From Symsagittifera roscoffensis (Eukaryota; Xenacoelomorpha; Acoela; Convolutidae): a stretch of DNA of 60,000 nucleotides. The stretch is from assembly GCF_963678635.1 (NCBI RefSeq), contig NC_087068.1, positions 50,179,724 to 50,239,723 of the forward strand. Direction: 5' to 3'. Shown in pieces: positions 1 through 12,599 of this stretch. Numbering within the stretch: the stretch's first letter is position 1; every line of letters starts with the position of its first letter. A model generated the notes under the pieces. That model searched no databases. It had not been told where the DNA came from and was given only the letters and a program-made list of their open reading frames with translations. The position numbers and the translations under genes are program-made.

Positions 1-300
1 TAATCGATTATATTACGATATTATATATATAATAATCGGATAATAATGGAAAAATCGATTTTAATCAAATAATAATCGGTTATTAACTCTTTTTTTTTTA
101 AATCAAAATTTAATTAATTATAATCCAATATAATCGATTATAATCAATTATTTAATCGTATATTTTTCGATACAATTATAATCAATTACAATTGATTATA
201 ATCCATTGTTTTTATTCAATTTTCTAGTTCATTAGTTTGCACGAAAACACATTATAATAGATTTTAATTGATTATAATCCCTTTTGTTTGTTCATTTTGT
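1..300. repeat. Degenerate array of GATTATAATC-type words (family A)
   Basis: The stretch consists of many imperfect copies of a self-complementary word of the type GATTATAATC or TAATCGATTATA, in both orientations. The same words recur at 690-765, 5085-5300 and 5780-5990. At 5.1-6.0 kb they form the two ends of one element, so this is probably the end of a similar element cut by the window edge. Confidence 0.6.
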
Positions 301-689
301 CGTCAAAATTGCGTCTGAATTGCTAATATTTTATGCTTTTTGAAGACGTTGGTTCCTATGAAAAATGAGAAAAATGTTCTTTAAAGTTTTCCAATCAATT
401 CAAGTTTATAAGGTTTTTTTTTCATTTCCTCCCATTAAAGTTGTTTTGTGATAAATATTTTAAGCTTTTTTAACCACCAAAACATCAGCAAATTGATTTA
501 GTTCCATGATTGGTTCGGAAGATTTTGTTTCTTCTACCGCGGAAACCTTTCCACTAATGTGAAAGGGTCGCTATGAAACTTTTATTTCGTGGTAAAGCTT
601 TGTGTTCAGATGAACCAAAATGTTCAAAAGATCTCTCTTTTCGAGATTTTCTTATTGACACAAAAATCATAACCATAACATATAATTTT

Positions 690-765
690 GGTAATTATAA
701 TCAATTTTAATTGTTAAAAAATCATCATAATTATCACTTATAATCGATTACTTAAGTCTAAACTA
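690..765. repeat. Family A repeat fragment
   Basis: Short block of the same words as at 1-300 (for example TAATCGATTACTTAAG). It may be the other flank of the element at the window start. The 300-690 stretch between the two blocks holds nothing I recognise. Confidence 0.4.
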
Positions 766-991
766 GAATGCGGGAATTTTAATTTCTGTACTAAACAAAC
801 TGTATCTTTAACTGCGTCTTTCAATTCCTTTGCATCAATGATCTATTTTCAGAGAATTCGAATCATAATTCCCTGGAAAAATTATTGTTTTCATCGAAAG
901 TTTGAGCGTCAGTTGACTCATCAATCTCAAACCATATGTTCTAACTCTTACGCAGCCAAAAACAAATTCTTCGACCCATAGACTTTGGATA

Positions 992-2012
992 CCCGCACTG
1001 ACAAAAATGGATTAGGATCAATTTTAGTATGAAAAAAGTACGTTGATTAAATTTAGTTCGGTTTTAGCATGAGAAAATCACGTTGATTAATTTTCGATCG
1101 ATTTTAGTATGAAAAAGAAGATAAAACAAAGATAAAACAAAACAGATGAAGATTGATTTGGATCAATTTAAAAGCGATTTAAATTGATTTTAAATCCCAG
1201 CTAAAAAATTGATCCAAATCGAATTTAAATCAACTTAAATGCATTTTTTCCAATCTGAATTTGTTTTTAATTTTGAGGGGATTAAAACGGATTTAAATCA
1301 ATTTAAATCGATTTTTTTCATTGGAGACTTATCCGTTTTAAAACTTGATTGCATTTATTTATTGCCTATCATTTTCATTTTACATCCATAGCGTATTGTA
1401 GCATAAAAAAGACCAAATAAAAATACCAAAAAATCGATAATATTCTTTGATTTTCTTGCATTTTTTGAGTTCAAAAACAGATCTGTATTGACCCTTTTCT
1501 TGATTCGTTTTATAAGTTTTGCCCAAAATCTGATTCATCATCATATCTTTTCTTGATATAATTGCATATTAACGAGATCAAATTTTATTGTTTATCTTTT
1601 CTTGTTTGTTTCATAGGATTTTGCAAAATCTGTTTTACAACAGTTTTCTAGAATTTCATTGCTTTTTTTCGAGCTTGAAACTGATTCATGCGGATAATTT
1701 CATTGAATTTTATAACATCTGGCACGAGTGTTTACCTTTAAAAAAGCGAGAATGAAAATTTCCAACAATTTTTTAAAGTTTATGTTTTTTTCGCATTGTT
1801 AGCAAAAAAAAAATTGATTTTAGTGTGTCGGAAAATTCATCGAAATCGATTTAAATCGATTTTAAGAAACTTAAATTGATTTAAAATTTTCAAAAAGATT
1901 GATTTAAATCGATTTAAAATCCATTTAAGTTCGTAAAATGTACATGGTTAATCGATTTGGATCGATTTAAAATCAATTTATATCGACCGGAAACCATTTC
2001 TGTCAGTGCGGG
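992..2012. mobile_element. Nonautonomous TIR element (family B), TA-flanked
   Basis: The left end CCCGCACTGACA at 992 is repeated inverted as TGTCAGTGCGGG ending at 2012. With the adjacent bases about 19 of 20 positions match. Both ends abut TA (990-991 and 2013-2014), as expected for a TA target duplication. The inside has no coding capacity and is dominated by words like GATTTAAATCGATTTT (1140-1320, 1830-1990). Known families with TA duplication include Tc1/mariner and PIF; I do not assign one. Confidence 0.65.
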
Positions 2013-2014
2013 TA

Positions 2015-2468
2015 ACCGTTGAGTTACAAATTTATAGGGGTGGCATTTCGTTACTAGGTACCGAAGGGGGATGCGGATAGTTAAAGAGATCCATTTGACC
2101 TCATATGCAACCATGCAATAATCCCATGTGAACCCCTGAAAAACAAACTAAATCTTCGTAAAAAGTGAGCCATATGGCTTGTCTGACAGGGCGGATTTCG
2201 GAGGTGGCAAGAAGCGGACGCCTACCCTCGGGGATTTCGGGATTCGACCGCCTGCCGACCCAAAGGGTCCCCCCATAGTACTTTTTGAGAAATCCAATTA
2301 TAGGCGACCGACCCTTAAATTTTTGTAAAGGCGACAATATATATTTATTTTGAAGGGGAGCGCGCGCCTAAAAAAACGCGTTTTTTTTCTGTCAAAATTT
2401 TCCAAAAAGTGCGCAAAACAATTTAAATCAATTTAAATCGACCGGAAAACCATTTCTGTCAGTGCGGG
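2015..2468. mobile_element. Partial second copy of family B right end
   Basis: Positions 2420-2468 repeat the right end of the element at 992-2012 (ATTTAAATCGACCGGAAA followed by CATTTCTGTCAGTGCGGG), again followed by TA. The stretch 2200-2400 before it carries a GC-richer block with GGATTCGACC and GCCGACCC that resembles 21025-21110. It may be a chimera of two elements or a longer family member. Confidence 0.45.
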
Positions 2469-2530
2469 TATATACTGTCATACGTTTTCACCAAAGTCGT
2501 GTCTTGTTTTGGTCTCTGATCTGAAGTTAG

Positions 2531-2823
2531 GGCTCTTGTTAACTTCTCCCCCTATTTCGCCTTTCAAAAATTCAACTTTGGCGGCCATATTTTCAATAGC
2601 TTAAAACATCTTTTAGAAAAAATTTATATTTTAAATTTTTTACGTGAGAGTTATATAAATAGTGAGTAATACAAATACGAACGCGCGAAAGTGAAAACCC
2701 ACTTAACTGTTGGCATTTTTGAAATGCATATTTTATATAGAAATGGTTGTCAAAAGTAATACATGCATGTGTAGGGAAATAGTTAACAAGGTCCAAAAGG
2801 GGGGAGGTAGTTAACAAGATCCA
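2531..2823. mobile_element. Short TIR element, GTTAAC family
   Basis: The left end GGCTCTTGTTAACTTCTCC (2531) is mirrored by GGAGGTAGTTAACAAGATCC near 2803-2822. The motif AGTTAACAAG(G/A)TCC also occurs twice in a row at 2781 and 2809. Related ends (GGAYCAAGTTAAC next to a CCTCCCC run) bound 12772-13000 and, without the C run, 49238-49352. No coding capacity. Confidence 0.5.
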
Positions 2824-2905
2824 AAAATAGTTCTTAGGTGTCAATTATATAACACCTTTTTTTACTTACTTTTTGGTTGATTTTTTTCTACTTCGTCTAA
2901 AAAAC

Positions 2906-3898
2906 CCCGGTTGAAAAAAATGCTTTTTATACAATTCCATACTCTGGAAAAAATGCTTATCATACGATTTCATACAATTCCATAGAATGAAAAAAACGTA
3001 TGAAAATCACATGATAAACATTTTTTCCATACAATGGAATTGTATGATAGCATTTTTTTCACTCATTGGAATTGCATAATGATTTTTTCCATTCAATGGA
3101 ATGATAAAATAAGTGTTTTTTTTCGGACGAATTTTGCATAAAACTCAGTTTCTGATTGAGCAAAACAAAGAAATAAAATGAGGCAAAAACTAAATCTTAG
3201 CCCAGCCCAACGTGCCAGTCTCTCAACAAAAGATAAAACTTACAGAAACTTTAGAGATTTGAAAATCTGTTACTGTTTCCTGTAAGTTTCTCTCCTCAAA
3301 TTCGAGACATCAGAGAGATAGTCCTAGTGGGAACCAACACCAGCGGGAGGGTTGCTTCATACTAAAAAATACTGACAAAAAATTGAAGACGCCATTCCGA
3401 AATCCAAATCTGCCGATCCAAAGAACACTCTAAGTCAGCTCCGAGACATATTACTTATTTATTATCTAAAAACAAACTAAGAATGTGTAAAAATGCAAAT
3501 GAGTACTGAATACACATATATCATAACTTCTATCCGTGCAAAAAAAAACAAATTCAAGTTGAAGCATTGATTTACCTACTTACAATTTAGAATTTTTGGA
3601 ATCTTTATAGTCAAATTCAATCAAAAAAATGACAGTAAAGCAATTCTCATAGAATAAAAATTGTATGATAAGGATTTTTTTGTCGAAAAAAAGGCCAGAT
3701 TTGATTTAATTTAACCAGAAAACTTTTCAAACTTTTAAATTTAGCAGAAAAAACTCTTTTTAAAGATTTTCTAATGTAAAAAAGTTCAATGGAACAAGTG
3801 TTTATCATTCATGGAAATCCTTTGATAATTTTTTTTTCATAGAATCCATGCATGGAATTGTATGATAAGCTTTTTTTTGTATGGAGGTTATTCCGGGA
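2906..3898. mobile_element. Foldback-type element (family C), copy 1
   Basis: Both flanks are built from the word TGCTTATCATACAATTCCAT and its complement, repeated in both orientations at 2910-3120 and 3640-3890. The extremes, CCCCGGTTGA near 2906 and GGAGGTTATTCCGGGA near 3890, are roughly inverted. A second member lies at 13638-14540. The core at 3180-3450 is clearly GC-richer, with an open frame of about 56 codons on the plus strand that lacks an ATG. It may be cargo or captured sequence. Confidence 0.5.
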
Positions 3899-4104
3899 AG
3901 ATAGTTATTGCTATTCAGTGGTAATAAGCTGCTTTTGTTTGAGTCACTGAACAATGTTCCGCTAATTTCATTGTTTTTATCATTGGCAATTGTTATGACC
4001 AGATCTTAAAGACTTGTTGACTTTAAATATAAACTGAATGCGAAAAATTAGACGTAAATACTTTGTTTTTTTTTTGTTTTTTTTTGTAGGCTTTTCTTTA
4101 CATT

Positions 4105-4270
4105 CAGGCCATGGCTCTTAAGTGCAATCACACAATTAGTACCATTTTTCATCTTTGATCACTTTTTGTAGGTTAGTTGGGGTTTAAACAAAGCTAATTT
4201 GGCCTTTTTGAAAAAATAACGCTTGATATGTTGCGTCTTGTATGGCTTGTGAAATTGGATTTTTGCTAAT
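4105..4270 (+). repeat. R1 dispersed repeat, fragment
   Basis: Contains the R1 signature order: a GATCAC/TTTTTGTA block, then GGGGTTTAAAC, then TTTGGCC, then a GCTTGATAT-like block. Compare the fuller copy at 23853-24412. Diverged and truncated. Confidence 0.4.
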
Positions 4271-4769
4271 TGAACTACTGCTTTTGTCTATTTCTTAAAA
4301 CTCAAGACGCTAATTACGTCATTTTTGTAACCTAGCTTATGGATGCGTGGTTGAAAAGAAGACAAAGAAATCATCAGTTTGTTTTGTTCACTTTGTTAAC
4401 CAAGTATTATTTACTTTCCTTTTCTTCGAAACATAATTCGAAGGCAGCCAGTTTTTTTTTTACTTTCATAAATATAATTCATGAGAATCGAATAGTTTTG
4501 ATTAAAGTAGATGTCAGCCTTCTAAATTGCAATTGAAATTCTGGCTATTTGTTAGGGTAAAAAATAAAATTATGTTAAAAATTAGTCTACATATCCGTAT
4601 AAAACTAAGTAGTTTAATTTTTAATCTTTTTTTGACATGCGAAGAAGGTGACGGAATATTTTTCCTCGGATATTTATTGTTTCTCAGCCATAACCATTTT
4701 TTATCCATAGCCAGTTGAGCGGAATTTTTAAACTATCTGCAAACCACTGATGTCTTGAGATCAACTGCA

Positions 4770-5050
4770 AAGAGACATTTTACCTGAGCATTTTTCGAAA
4801 AGATAAGGGTATTGAAAATTGCAGTTTCGCTAATTTAATACAATTATTGCGCGAGAAAATTTGTGCTATTAACGAGCAAGCGGGGTATATGAAAGGCTCA
4901 AAGATCTTTCAACATTGAATTGAACTGATGCAAACTATTTTGTGTTATTGGCACGTTACTAGACAGCAAGAACTTTGTGTTTGGCACAGCGAGTGAGGGA
5001 AAGTTGCAGGGCAGTCGGGACTCGCAAGGCATTTGGGCAGTCATGTTTCA
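4770..5050 (+). repeat. R1 dispersed repeat, fragment
   Basis: Carries diverged R1 blocks (ACATTTTACCTGAGCATTTTTC, then GCGCGAGAAAATTTGTGCTA, then ACGAGCAAGCGGGGT) in the same order as at 24010-24140. It ends with GGGCAGTCGGGAC, matching the R1 motif GGCAGTCGGAAC. Confidence 0.45.
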
Positions 5051-5082
5051 ATTTAGTTTCCAATCGAATATATCAAGCCCCG

Positions 5083-5992
5083 CACCATGGATAAAAATTG
5101 ATTATAATGAAAAACTGTTGTCTAAAGTGTTGTCATTATAATCCATTATTGTTGCAAATTTATACCACAAAATTGATTATATTTTCATTATAATCGATAA
5201 TTTTTGTAGAAGGGCCACCCATTAAAATCCACTATAATGGATTATAATCCATTTAAAATCCAGTGTAATTGATTATAACGGATTATAATCTGATGCCTGT
5301 TTTGCAAAAACTTTCGCAAAACTTGAACATCTCTAACTCACGGCCTAATCGCAATCTAAACCTACTAAAACTAAAACCCCTCCTTCAGTTTGCCTCCTCC
5401 CCCAAAAACGAATTTAAACCACTCCCCTACGTTTATTCTTACGCCCACCCACATGTTTACTAAAGTTTACCTCCAACCCCAACCCCCCAAACTGCAGTTT
5501 ACCTCACCTTCCAGGATTGTTTACGGGGACGGGGGAGGGGGTTACTCAGTGTAAACAACACCTATTCACCCCCAATCTCCAGTTAAACCCACTCACCCAA
5601 TAAACTGAGGAATGGGGCTGTTAAAAAAAGGTGGTGGAGCTTACGTAAAGTATAGAAAAACTAGAAAAAACTTAAATTCAATCTTATGTGAAAGGTAAAA
5701 ATTAAAAGCAACTGCACAAAATGGAAATGAGAAAGCTTTGAAAAAACTGCAATTTTCATAAGTTCTTCTCAAAAAATACATGATAATCGATTATTTTCTT
5801 TTATATTGGATTATATTATATCTAGTTTTAATGGATTTTAATGGATTACAATAAAATATTATGGATTATGTTGATATAAAAATACTAGAATTACAATCCT
5901 TTTTTGATGGATTATAATCGATTACCTTTGAGATTTTATGGAGACTGACTATAAAATGGCAATATAATTGATTATTATCCATGGAACTCCAG
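5083..5992. mobile_element. Family A TIR element with C-rich core
   Basis: The left end (CCATGGATAAAAATTGATTA at 5095) is mirrored by TAATTGATTATTATCCATGG ending near 5985. Long subterminal blocks of GATTATAATC-type words follow on both sides (5095-5300, 5780-5985). The core is unrelated, C-rich on the plus strand and non-repetitive. No transposase is visible. Confidence 0.55.
5320..5620 (+). repeat. C-rich low-complexity core
   Basis: The plus strand is strongly C over G biased and contains repeated AGTTTACC and GTTTAC words among CCCC runs. A single G-rich interruption sits at 5524-5545 (GGGGACGGGGGAGGGGG). Open frames here have no ATG-led coding character. It sits inside the 5083-5992 element. 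Confidence 0.45.
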
Positions 5993-6599
5993 TGCGGAGG
6001 TTCTTATTTTCTTTTCTTTTTTTTTCAATTCCATCGAACTGTATAGTAAAAGTTTTTTTTAGGAGCTAACACATCATAAATATAGTTATATCGTCATTCA
6101 AACGATCTTTTTTTTGGTACTCAGTTGCATGTTTAGCATGTTTTTTGAAAAGAGATGGAATTGGTCAATGAATTGGCCCAGTTCGAAAAACCAAACATCA
6201 AATTTTTTAAGGGTGATTGATTTCTTTTTTCATCTTTAGTCTTTTTCAGCAAATGATCAGAAATATATAAAGAATAGTCTTGATAATTTGTTTAGCCAGC
6301 ATTTCATAAACAGTGTCATACCGGTGTATAAATAGGATTGTTTTGACAATTGTTTTTTGCATTTTCGCAAATTTCGGAGGATAGATTTCTCACAGCATTT
6401 TCGGGCAAAAATGTATTAGGATTTTGGCGAATGCATTCTGAAAATGTAACAGTTTTTCTCGAGAAACCAGATCGGTGTCTGCAAAAAAAAACATTATTGA
6501 TTTTGCTCAAATTGCGACAAAATTAGTCAACATGAGTTTTTAAAATTTTTTAAAAAAGGTTTTAAGTCCTTAAAAACTCCATGATAAGTGTTCCATTTC

Positions 6600-7290
6600 G
6601 CCTATTCCATATTTTCTGTGGGTTTCTATCAGAGGTTAAATTTAATGTTTCATCAGCAAAAAGCAAGATTTTTTATACTTCATTTAAATAAGAAGATCAT
6701 TTATAAAAAGTAGCAAAATCAAGGGCCCTAGTACAGAACCTTACAGTACGCCACATGTTAACAGTTTCAGTTTGAAATGGTGCTTTTCTGAATGAACCAA
6801 ATCATATCTACTCGTCAAGTATGATTTGAAAATTGTAAAATTTGTACATCTATAAATGTATCACTCAATTTTTTGTAAACCATGTTGCGGTTGATAGTTT
6901 CCAATTTTTTTTTTCAAGTCAACAAATCAAGCACCTAGTTCCATAGTTTCTATTATCTATAGGATCACTAGTTAACTCAGTAGCCTTCAGTTTAGCATGC
7001 GGACAAAAGCTCTTGTTTCTAAAATCGAATTATTTGTCTGATAAGATTCAATGTTTGGCATGAGAAAAAAATTTTCAACTTTTGAAAATTAAATATTCAA
7101 AATTATTTAATTATTTAGTCTAAACAGTTGGTCTACAATTTCATGATTTTATTTTTTTCCCATTTTTGAAAGTTTGAACAATACATGCAACTTTTGTAGA
7201 TTCAGGACAAACACCACAGATTAAAAACTTATTGAAGAATTTAGAAAGACTTGTTGATATCACTGGTGCAGAGAATTGTTATCATTTCGT
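6600..7290 (-). pseudogene. Decayed LINE reverse transcriptase
   Basis: Minus-strand translation in shifting frames gives the usual order of non-LTR reverse transcriptase blocks. There is a segment with PESTKVACIVQTFKNG (about 7276 to 7145), a short NCRPT remnant of the N-Y-R-P-I block, a DLKKAF-like palm region near 6910, and a QGSVLGPL-type box with its first Q replaced by a stop (near 6745). An ADDT-like remnant follows near 6650. Stops and frameshifts are frequent, so this is a dead fragment of a Jockey/CR1-like element; the clade is my guess. ORF1, the endonuclease and the 3' end are not identifiable. Confidence 0.75.
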
Positions 7291-7876
7291 TACTGAAGCC
7301 ATGATGAACCTGAGAGCTTGTATTTTTCCTTATTAAATTAAAACTTAAAATTTTTTCGACAAAATTTAATGCGAAAAAAAGATTTCATTTATTCGCTTAA
7401 CGTTTTTTAAATGCTTTTCGAAGTTTTAAATGAGAATTTTCGAAGTTAGCAACATTTTTTTCCAATTTTCACAAACCTTGTTTTGAAGATCCGGATCAAA
7501 ATAGACTTCTATCCCTGCCATTATCCCACAAAATTCAATAAACAGATTGAAAAGTTGCTTTGAATAAGTAAAATCTTCAATTTTTTTAATATACAGTTTT
7601 TGGACAGCGAATTTTATAGTTGTTTTTGTTGCTTTGAGTAGGATAATTTTTTGAAATTCTTGTTATTCTGAGCATAATTAAACTGAATGGTCTACTAATT
7701 TAATCTCTTTTAGTTTTGTAGAAGCTTTTTTCTGTTCAAAAATTTTTTTAAATATATTTTATTAAAAACTTCACTAATTTTAATGCCTTTTTTATACAAC
7801 ATCACTGACGAGTGGTTGTTTGTGTTTATGATAATCTGTTTTGCAAAAAAAAATCAGCTTAATTTTTCAATTTTTT

Positions 7877-7919
7877 GCCCGCCGTAAGTGCCCACCATAA
7901 CATGCCCGCCATAAGTGCA
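7877..7919. repeat. Short direct repeat, TGCCCGCC(A/G)TAAGTGC
   Basis: The word GCCCGCCGTAAGTGC is followed after a spacer by GCCCGCCATAAGTGC, with a CCCACCATAACA copy between them. This is a GC-rich island in AT-rich surroundings. Confidence 0.5.
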
Positions 7920-9290
7920 AAATCATCACCAATTTTGTATTCCAATGTATCTCTAGATTCGCTAGGCAAAAAAGATTTGTAGTTGAAAAAATGCTGGCTG
8001 TTATTCCAGTGGGCTTGAATTTGTTTATTTCAAAGGCACAAACTTTTTCTAATTTTCCCGATGTTCTAATGAGTTTTGATTTTTCTTGGAAGTGGTTATT
8101 TTAAAAACATCGCATTTTTATCTATAACCTTTGATATATTTTATTTGGACCATGTTATATTTGAGATCCTCTTAAAAAAATTTTTAAATGTCTTATAATG
8201 GATGCAAATAATTGTTGGTTTTCCCTAAATTTTTATTATGATAACCATATTTTCAACTGAATAAACAAAACCTTTAATTATAATTGAAAAAAGTGTTTTA
8301 TTCTTTTTTGAAACAACCAATAATCCAACGTGTTTGTCAATTTCTGCAGTTTAATTCACTGCAGCTGACAAATTTGTACAAAATGGTTGCGTCATTATCA
8401 GAAACTATGTTTCGCAGAGAGCTGTAACGGCTGGCTTGTTTTCAAAGCTAGCAATAACGCAAAAAAGTTTTAAATTGAGGTTAAGTGGCAATGTTAAAAT
8501 GAAAACCTTCCGGAAAAAAAATACTTTTAGTTTCCTCATACATCAAAACGAAAATGAAAGTTACTGAAGAACAATGATGGTGAGATATTATTCTGAATTA
8601 TATGGACTAAATAGTGCTTTCTTAGAAAAAATTTTCATTCCTTTAAAAAAATTTAAAATCTAGACATAATTACAAGAAGGATAGAGGGCTGCTGGTCAAA
8701 AAGCACAGAATATTCCGGCACTATGAGTTGCGTCAAAAATTGAAAATCTAAGGAGCTTCATTTAAAATTTTGAAAACTACAATCATTGTTTAAAAACTAC
8801 CAGAATGAGATGTCATTAAATCTAAAATAACATAAGCAACTACTGATTTGGGCTTCAAATTCTGGGTCAATGTGTTCACTGTCATCCTTGACAACAGTGA
8901 GACATTTTTTTTCTAAAAGTTAATTGGATTTTGAAATTGAAACAAATTTCTTTCGAATGAAATTAGCATCATTATACTTTGATTGTAATATTCGTGCTAA
9001 TTGTTGAACTACATGCTACACGTGTTTCTTATAAAAAATGTATTCAGGAATACGTTCTGAGACAATTTTTGATTTAATGAGTTTTTGAAGCAAAGTTAAG
9101 TACGATAAACAGTCTCTTTTGATGACAAAAGATATATAAAAAGGGTCAAATTTATTAAAAAACTATTAAATCTTTTTCCTCAGAAAGTGTTTATTTTTTG
9201 CTTCTTCAAAATTGATTGTGGATTTTTAGGCGCCAAACAACAATAAAGGTCTTTTCATGCAAGTAAAGAGACTAATTTATATTCAATTAA

Positions 9291-9527
9291 GCTCTTTGTC
9301 ATCACCAAAAGGCGCCAATTTCTCATTCATTATCTTCGTTGGAATCCCTCACGCCCAAAATTTATGTTAGCCAATCAGATTTGAATATTGAAAAAATCGA
9401 ACCGAATACCAGAATAAGAAAAACAGAAGTTGATTTGATGAAATTTGTCTACAATTTGGTGCTTCGGTCATGTGAAAGGCTTCCAATCATCGTTTTGAGC
9501 GTTTCTGAACAGGTTATCAATCAAACA
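9291..9527 (+). CDS. Candidate exon, unknown product
   Basis: An open frame of 78 codons ends at TAA (9525-9527). It has no ATG near its start; a TTCAATTAAG acceptor-like sequence precedes it. The translation has mixed composition (for example RIRKTEVDLMKFVYNLVLRS) rather than the K/N/I/F bias of random AT-rich DNA. I recognise no domain. A second open frame with similar character follows at 9575-9778, and the pair could be remnants of one mobile-element ORF. Confidence 0.25.
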
Positions 9528-10323
9528 TAATTTAATTATTTTTCGTAATTTATTTTATTGATGATTTTATTTTGATGATTTCATTATCTAAAAAACAACT
9601 CAAAAAGCTTTTAAAAAATCAGTTTTTTTTTATCTGCAATCAAAACTGGTCAGAAATTTGGGTGCATTTTAAACTGCGTCAATTGATTTTGTTTCTTTGC
9701 GCTCATTCACTCCCACGCTTAATTGACAAAAAATCAGATCGCTTAATTGAAAAGATTCCATTTAGGAATAATTTTTAGAGCAGAAAAATTTGGGAAGCCT
9801 TTACTGGACCACTCTCAAATTAGGTGAATTTACCGAGACGAACGTCTCTAGTCAAAATCGTCAAAAGGTTAAAAAGTGCGCTTGGCCATCACTTTTAATT
9901 TAACAAACATCAGCTTATATCCCTTGCGATTTAGCCAATTACATTCCAGAAAATCGACTAATTGTTGACCTTTTTGAGTAATTACATGCTCATTTTTTAG
10001 AAAAACACAAAATTATTAGCACAAATTCTGGAATAACAACCTCAAAATTGTCATTTTTGACATTTTATTGGAATCAAAATTTGTGAAACTACATATATTT
10101 TTTTCGAACTTGTGACATATTTTGCTGTTTGGAACAAAATCCGAGGTCATCAAAAATAATCGATTTTTTTTCAATTTGCTTTTCAATTCCCTGGCATTTA
10201 GAATAGATTAAAACGTCGCTGTCACTTTTTCAATTCTCTTGACTTGCTTTGAAAGAGATACCATTATTTGAATTTGCAGCAGATGGTCATTTTGTCTTTT
10301 TTTTACCCTAGGAGGGATTAAAT

Positions 10324-10414
10324 TTAGCTTGTCTCTTGCTTGTCAATCTCTACAATGTAACGGATGGCTTTCAATGTCGCGTCAGTTTTCCTGCTCTTCT
10401 CTAGATTCTCTTCG
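10324..10414 (-). CDS. Candidate terminal exon, unknown product
   Basis: On the minus strand, after an AG at 10416-10415, a 30-codon frame runs to TAA at 10326-10324. The residues look coil-forming (SRKTDATLKAIRYIVEIDKQ). Local GC content is above the surroundings. A competing frame over the same bases is also open at its start, so evidence is thin. No family is recognised. Confidence 0.27.
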
Positions 10415-11924
10415 CTAACTTATTGTTGAAACGTTTTATTATCTCTTTTTTGTTTTTTCCCGACTTTTTGAAAATTATCCGACAATATACAGAAAATCTG
10501 AGCAATTTGCTCTTTTTTTTGCTAAAATCAAATAAAATAAGTCTTTTGAAAAAAATTTTTGAGTGTTTATAACTGTTCAACTATTTGCTGTAAACAGTAA
10601 TAAAAGTAAACAATTTGCTGTTTTTCGAGGTAAAACACTGCTAAAAAAATTCTTTTAAAAGAAGTACTGTTCATACCGAAGAATCTAGGTGTTATTTTTA
10701 GCCTTTGAAAGTCATGCGAATGTTATTTCCACTACCAAAAGATCATAGTTTGGACTGGGTTTTACATTCGCGGACAAAATATTTACAAAATATTTATTCG
10801 CAAAATTTACTCGCGATCGTCTGAAAATTAGTAGCCTGAAAAATATTTGCGGTATGGTATATAAAAATCTGTTTGTTCTAATAGTCTGAAAATGAGTCAC
10901 GATATTCAGCCCGTTCTTTTAGTTAACGAATCAGAGGTCTAACTCGGAAGTTTAACATTCAAGATTTTTGAACTTAATTTGAATCAGCAATTTTTGCTGT
11001 GCTTCAATACCCGACGCAAAACAACGCCAATCACCATAAAAAAAAACAATATAAACGCCAATAAAAAATATATGAAATCATCATCACTCATGTTTAAAAC
11101 TAAAAATTTAAAAATCTACAAAAACTTTTAAAAAAATTTGGGTATTCAAAAACTGAAAAGCAGACTTCATTTGCTGTCAAGAAGATGAAGTTCAATTTTT
11201 CTAAAAACAATTTTTTGGAAATATTTTGTGTCATCTAACTGAAAAAAAAATTCAATAAATTACTTTTAAGCTTTCAAATCCGACTGCTGATGATTAATTT
11301 AGTTTTTACGCAGTGTAATGACTGCCAGTTTTTTTCCTTAAGAGCAAAATCGTTTGGTTACAACGTTATAGCCAAAATAAAACAGCTAACCAAAATGAAG
11401 TCTAAAAAGCAGCTCGGTGTATAGTTTTTTTATTCGTCTCAGATTCACATATTTTGTTGGCTCTGAAAAACAAAAAAGTATGCTGAATGACACTTTGTTT
11501 ATATAAAAAGATAGTAATGGACATTGTCAAAACTGATTCTTCCTAAATATGCAGCCTATCTAATGCGAGCTGTCTGATAATTGATCCGCCCCCAATAGAA
11601 ATTAGACATTTTGTTTTTCAGCTTTTACAACTGATATTTTCAGTTGTGTTTGTTTCTGTTTTTAATTTTGATGAACTGTCTAAAAATTGCGATGCATTTT
11701 CGTCCAAAATTATCATTTGATTGCTTTTCTCGTCGTAAGTCCAACAAAAAGTCCCGCTAGATCTAAATCTAAGACGATTTATAAAAGTATCATACTGACA
11801 TATTTCAAGACAAATAGTTGAAAGAATCTTCCATCTTCAATTTATTATGTCTTTGTTGCAAAAGAAAACCAGGTCCCTCATTAATTTTAGCTTATATGAA
11901 ATGTAGTGACTGCTATTTTTTATT

Positions 11925-12179
11925 ATGTCAAACAAGACCGTAATTTTTTTATTCACAAAAAAACCAATCAAGGTCACTTCTGTCAAGCAGTCCTTTCCGT
12001 CTCAAACAACACCTCAGCTTTGCATATTATCTGGCCTCTATTATAATTTGAATCGACTTCTCAGCTGGGTTGTTACACTGCGCTCAAACAAAATTGGAAA
12101 AAAAACCCTTCAATTGTCCCAATTGAACCACTTTAGAAAACTTTCCAAACCCGCATCTTCACAAAACCAATCCAGGTAG
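11925..12179 (+). CDS. ATG-led ORF, unknown product
   Basis: An 84-codon ATG-led frame in a stretch visibly richer in C than its flanks. Its end, CCAG followed by GTAGAT, could be a splice donor rather than the listed stop. There is no signal peptide, membrane segment or recognisable domain. A minus-strand frame over the 3' half is also open and cannot be excluded. Confidence 0.25.
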   Translation: MSNKTVIFLFTKKPIKVTSVKQSFPSQTTPQLCILSGLYYNLNRLLSWVVTLRSNKIGKKTLQLSQLNHFRKLSKPASSQNQSR

Positions 12180-12599
12180 ATTTTTGTAATTACTTAAGCG
12201 CACAGATGTAACAAATTTTCCGATGACATAAAACTCTTTCGTTCTTTAAATTGATCTTTCCTGAATAATAATTTTTTTATGACGGATATACCCATTCTGA
12301 GCATAAATCACCAATTAACAATTTTCAAAATCAAAACACTAATCCTAATACAAAAGATTGCTTCCGTGATTAAATAATTCCATGATTAAATTAAATACTA
12401 AGAAATATATTTTTAAGCGTAATAAAACTAAAATTTGTTTGTGCCCATTTTGGTATTAAAAAAAGATTTTTGGGTAGGAGTTGTTTAAAAATTTTGGCTT
12501 TTAAATGTTTTTTTTTGTAACTCAAAAATGTCGGAAAAAATTATAATTGAACAAAAGTTTCTAAGACTTCTATAGAAATTTTTGAAAATTATAATTTTT

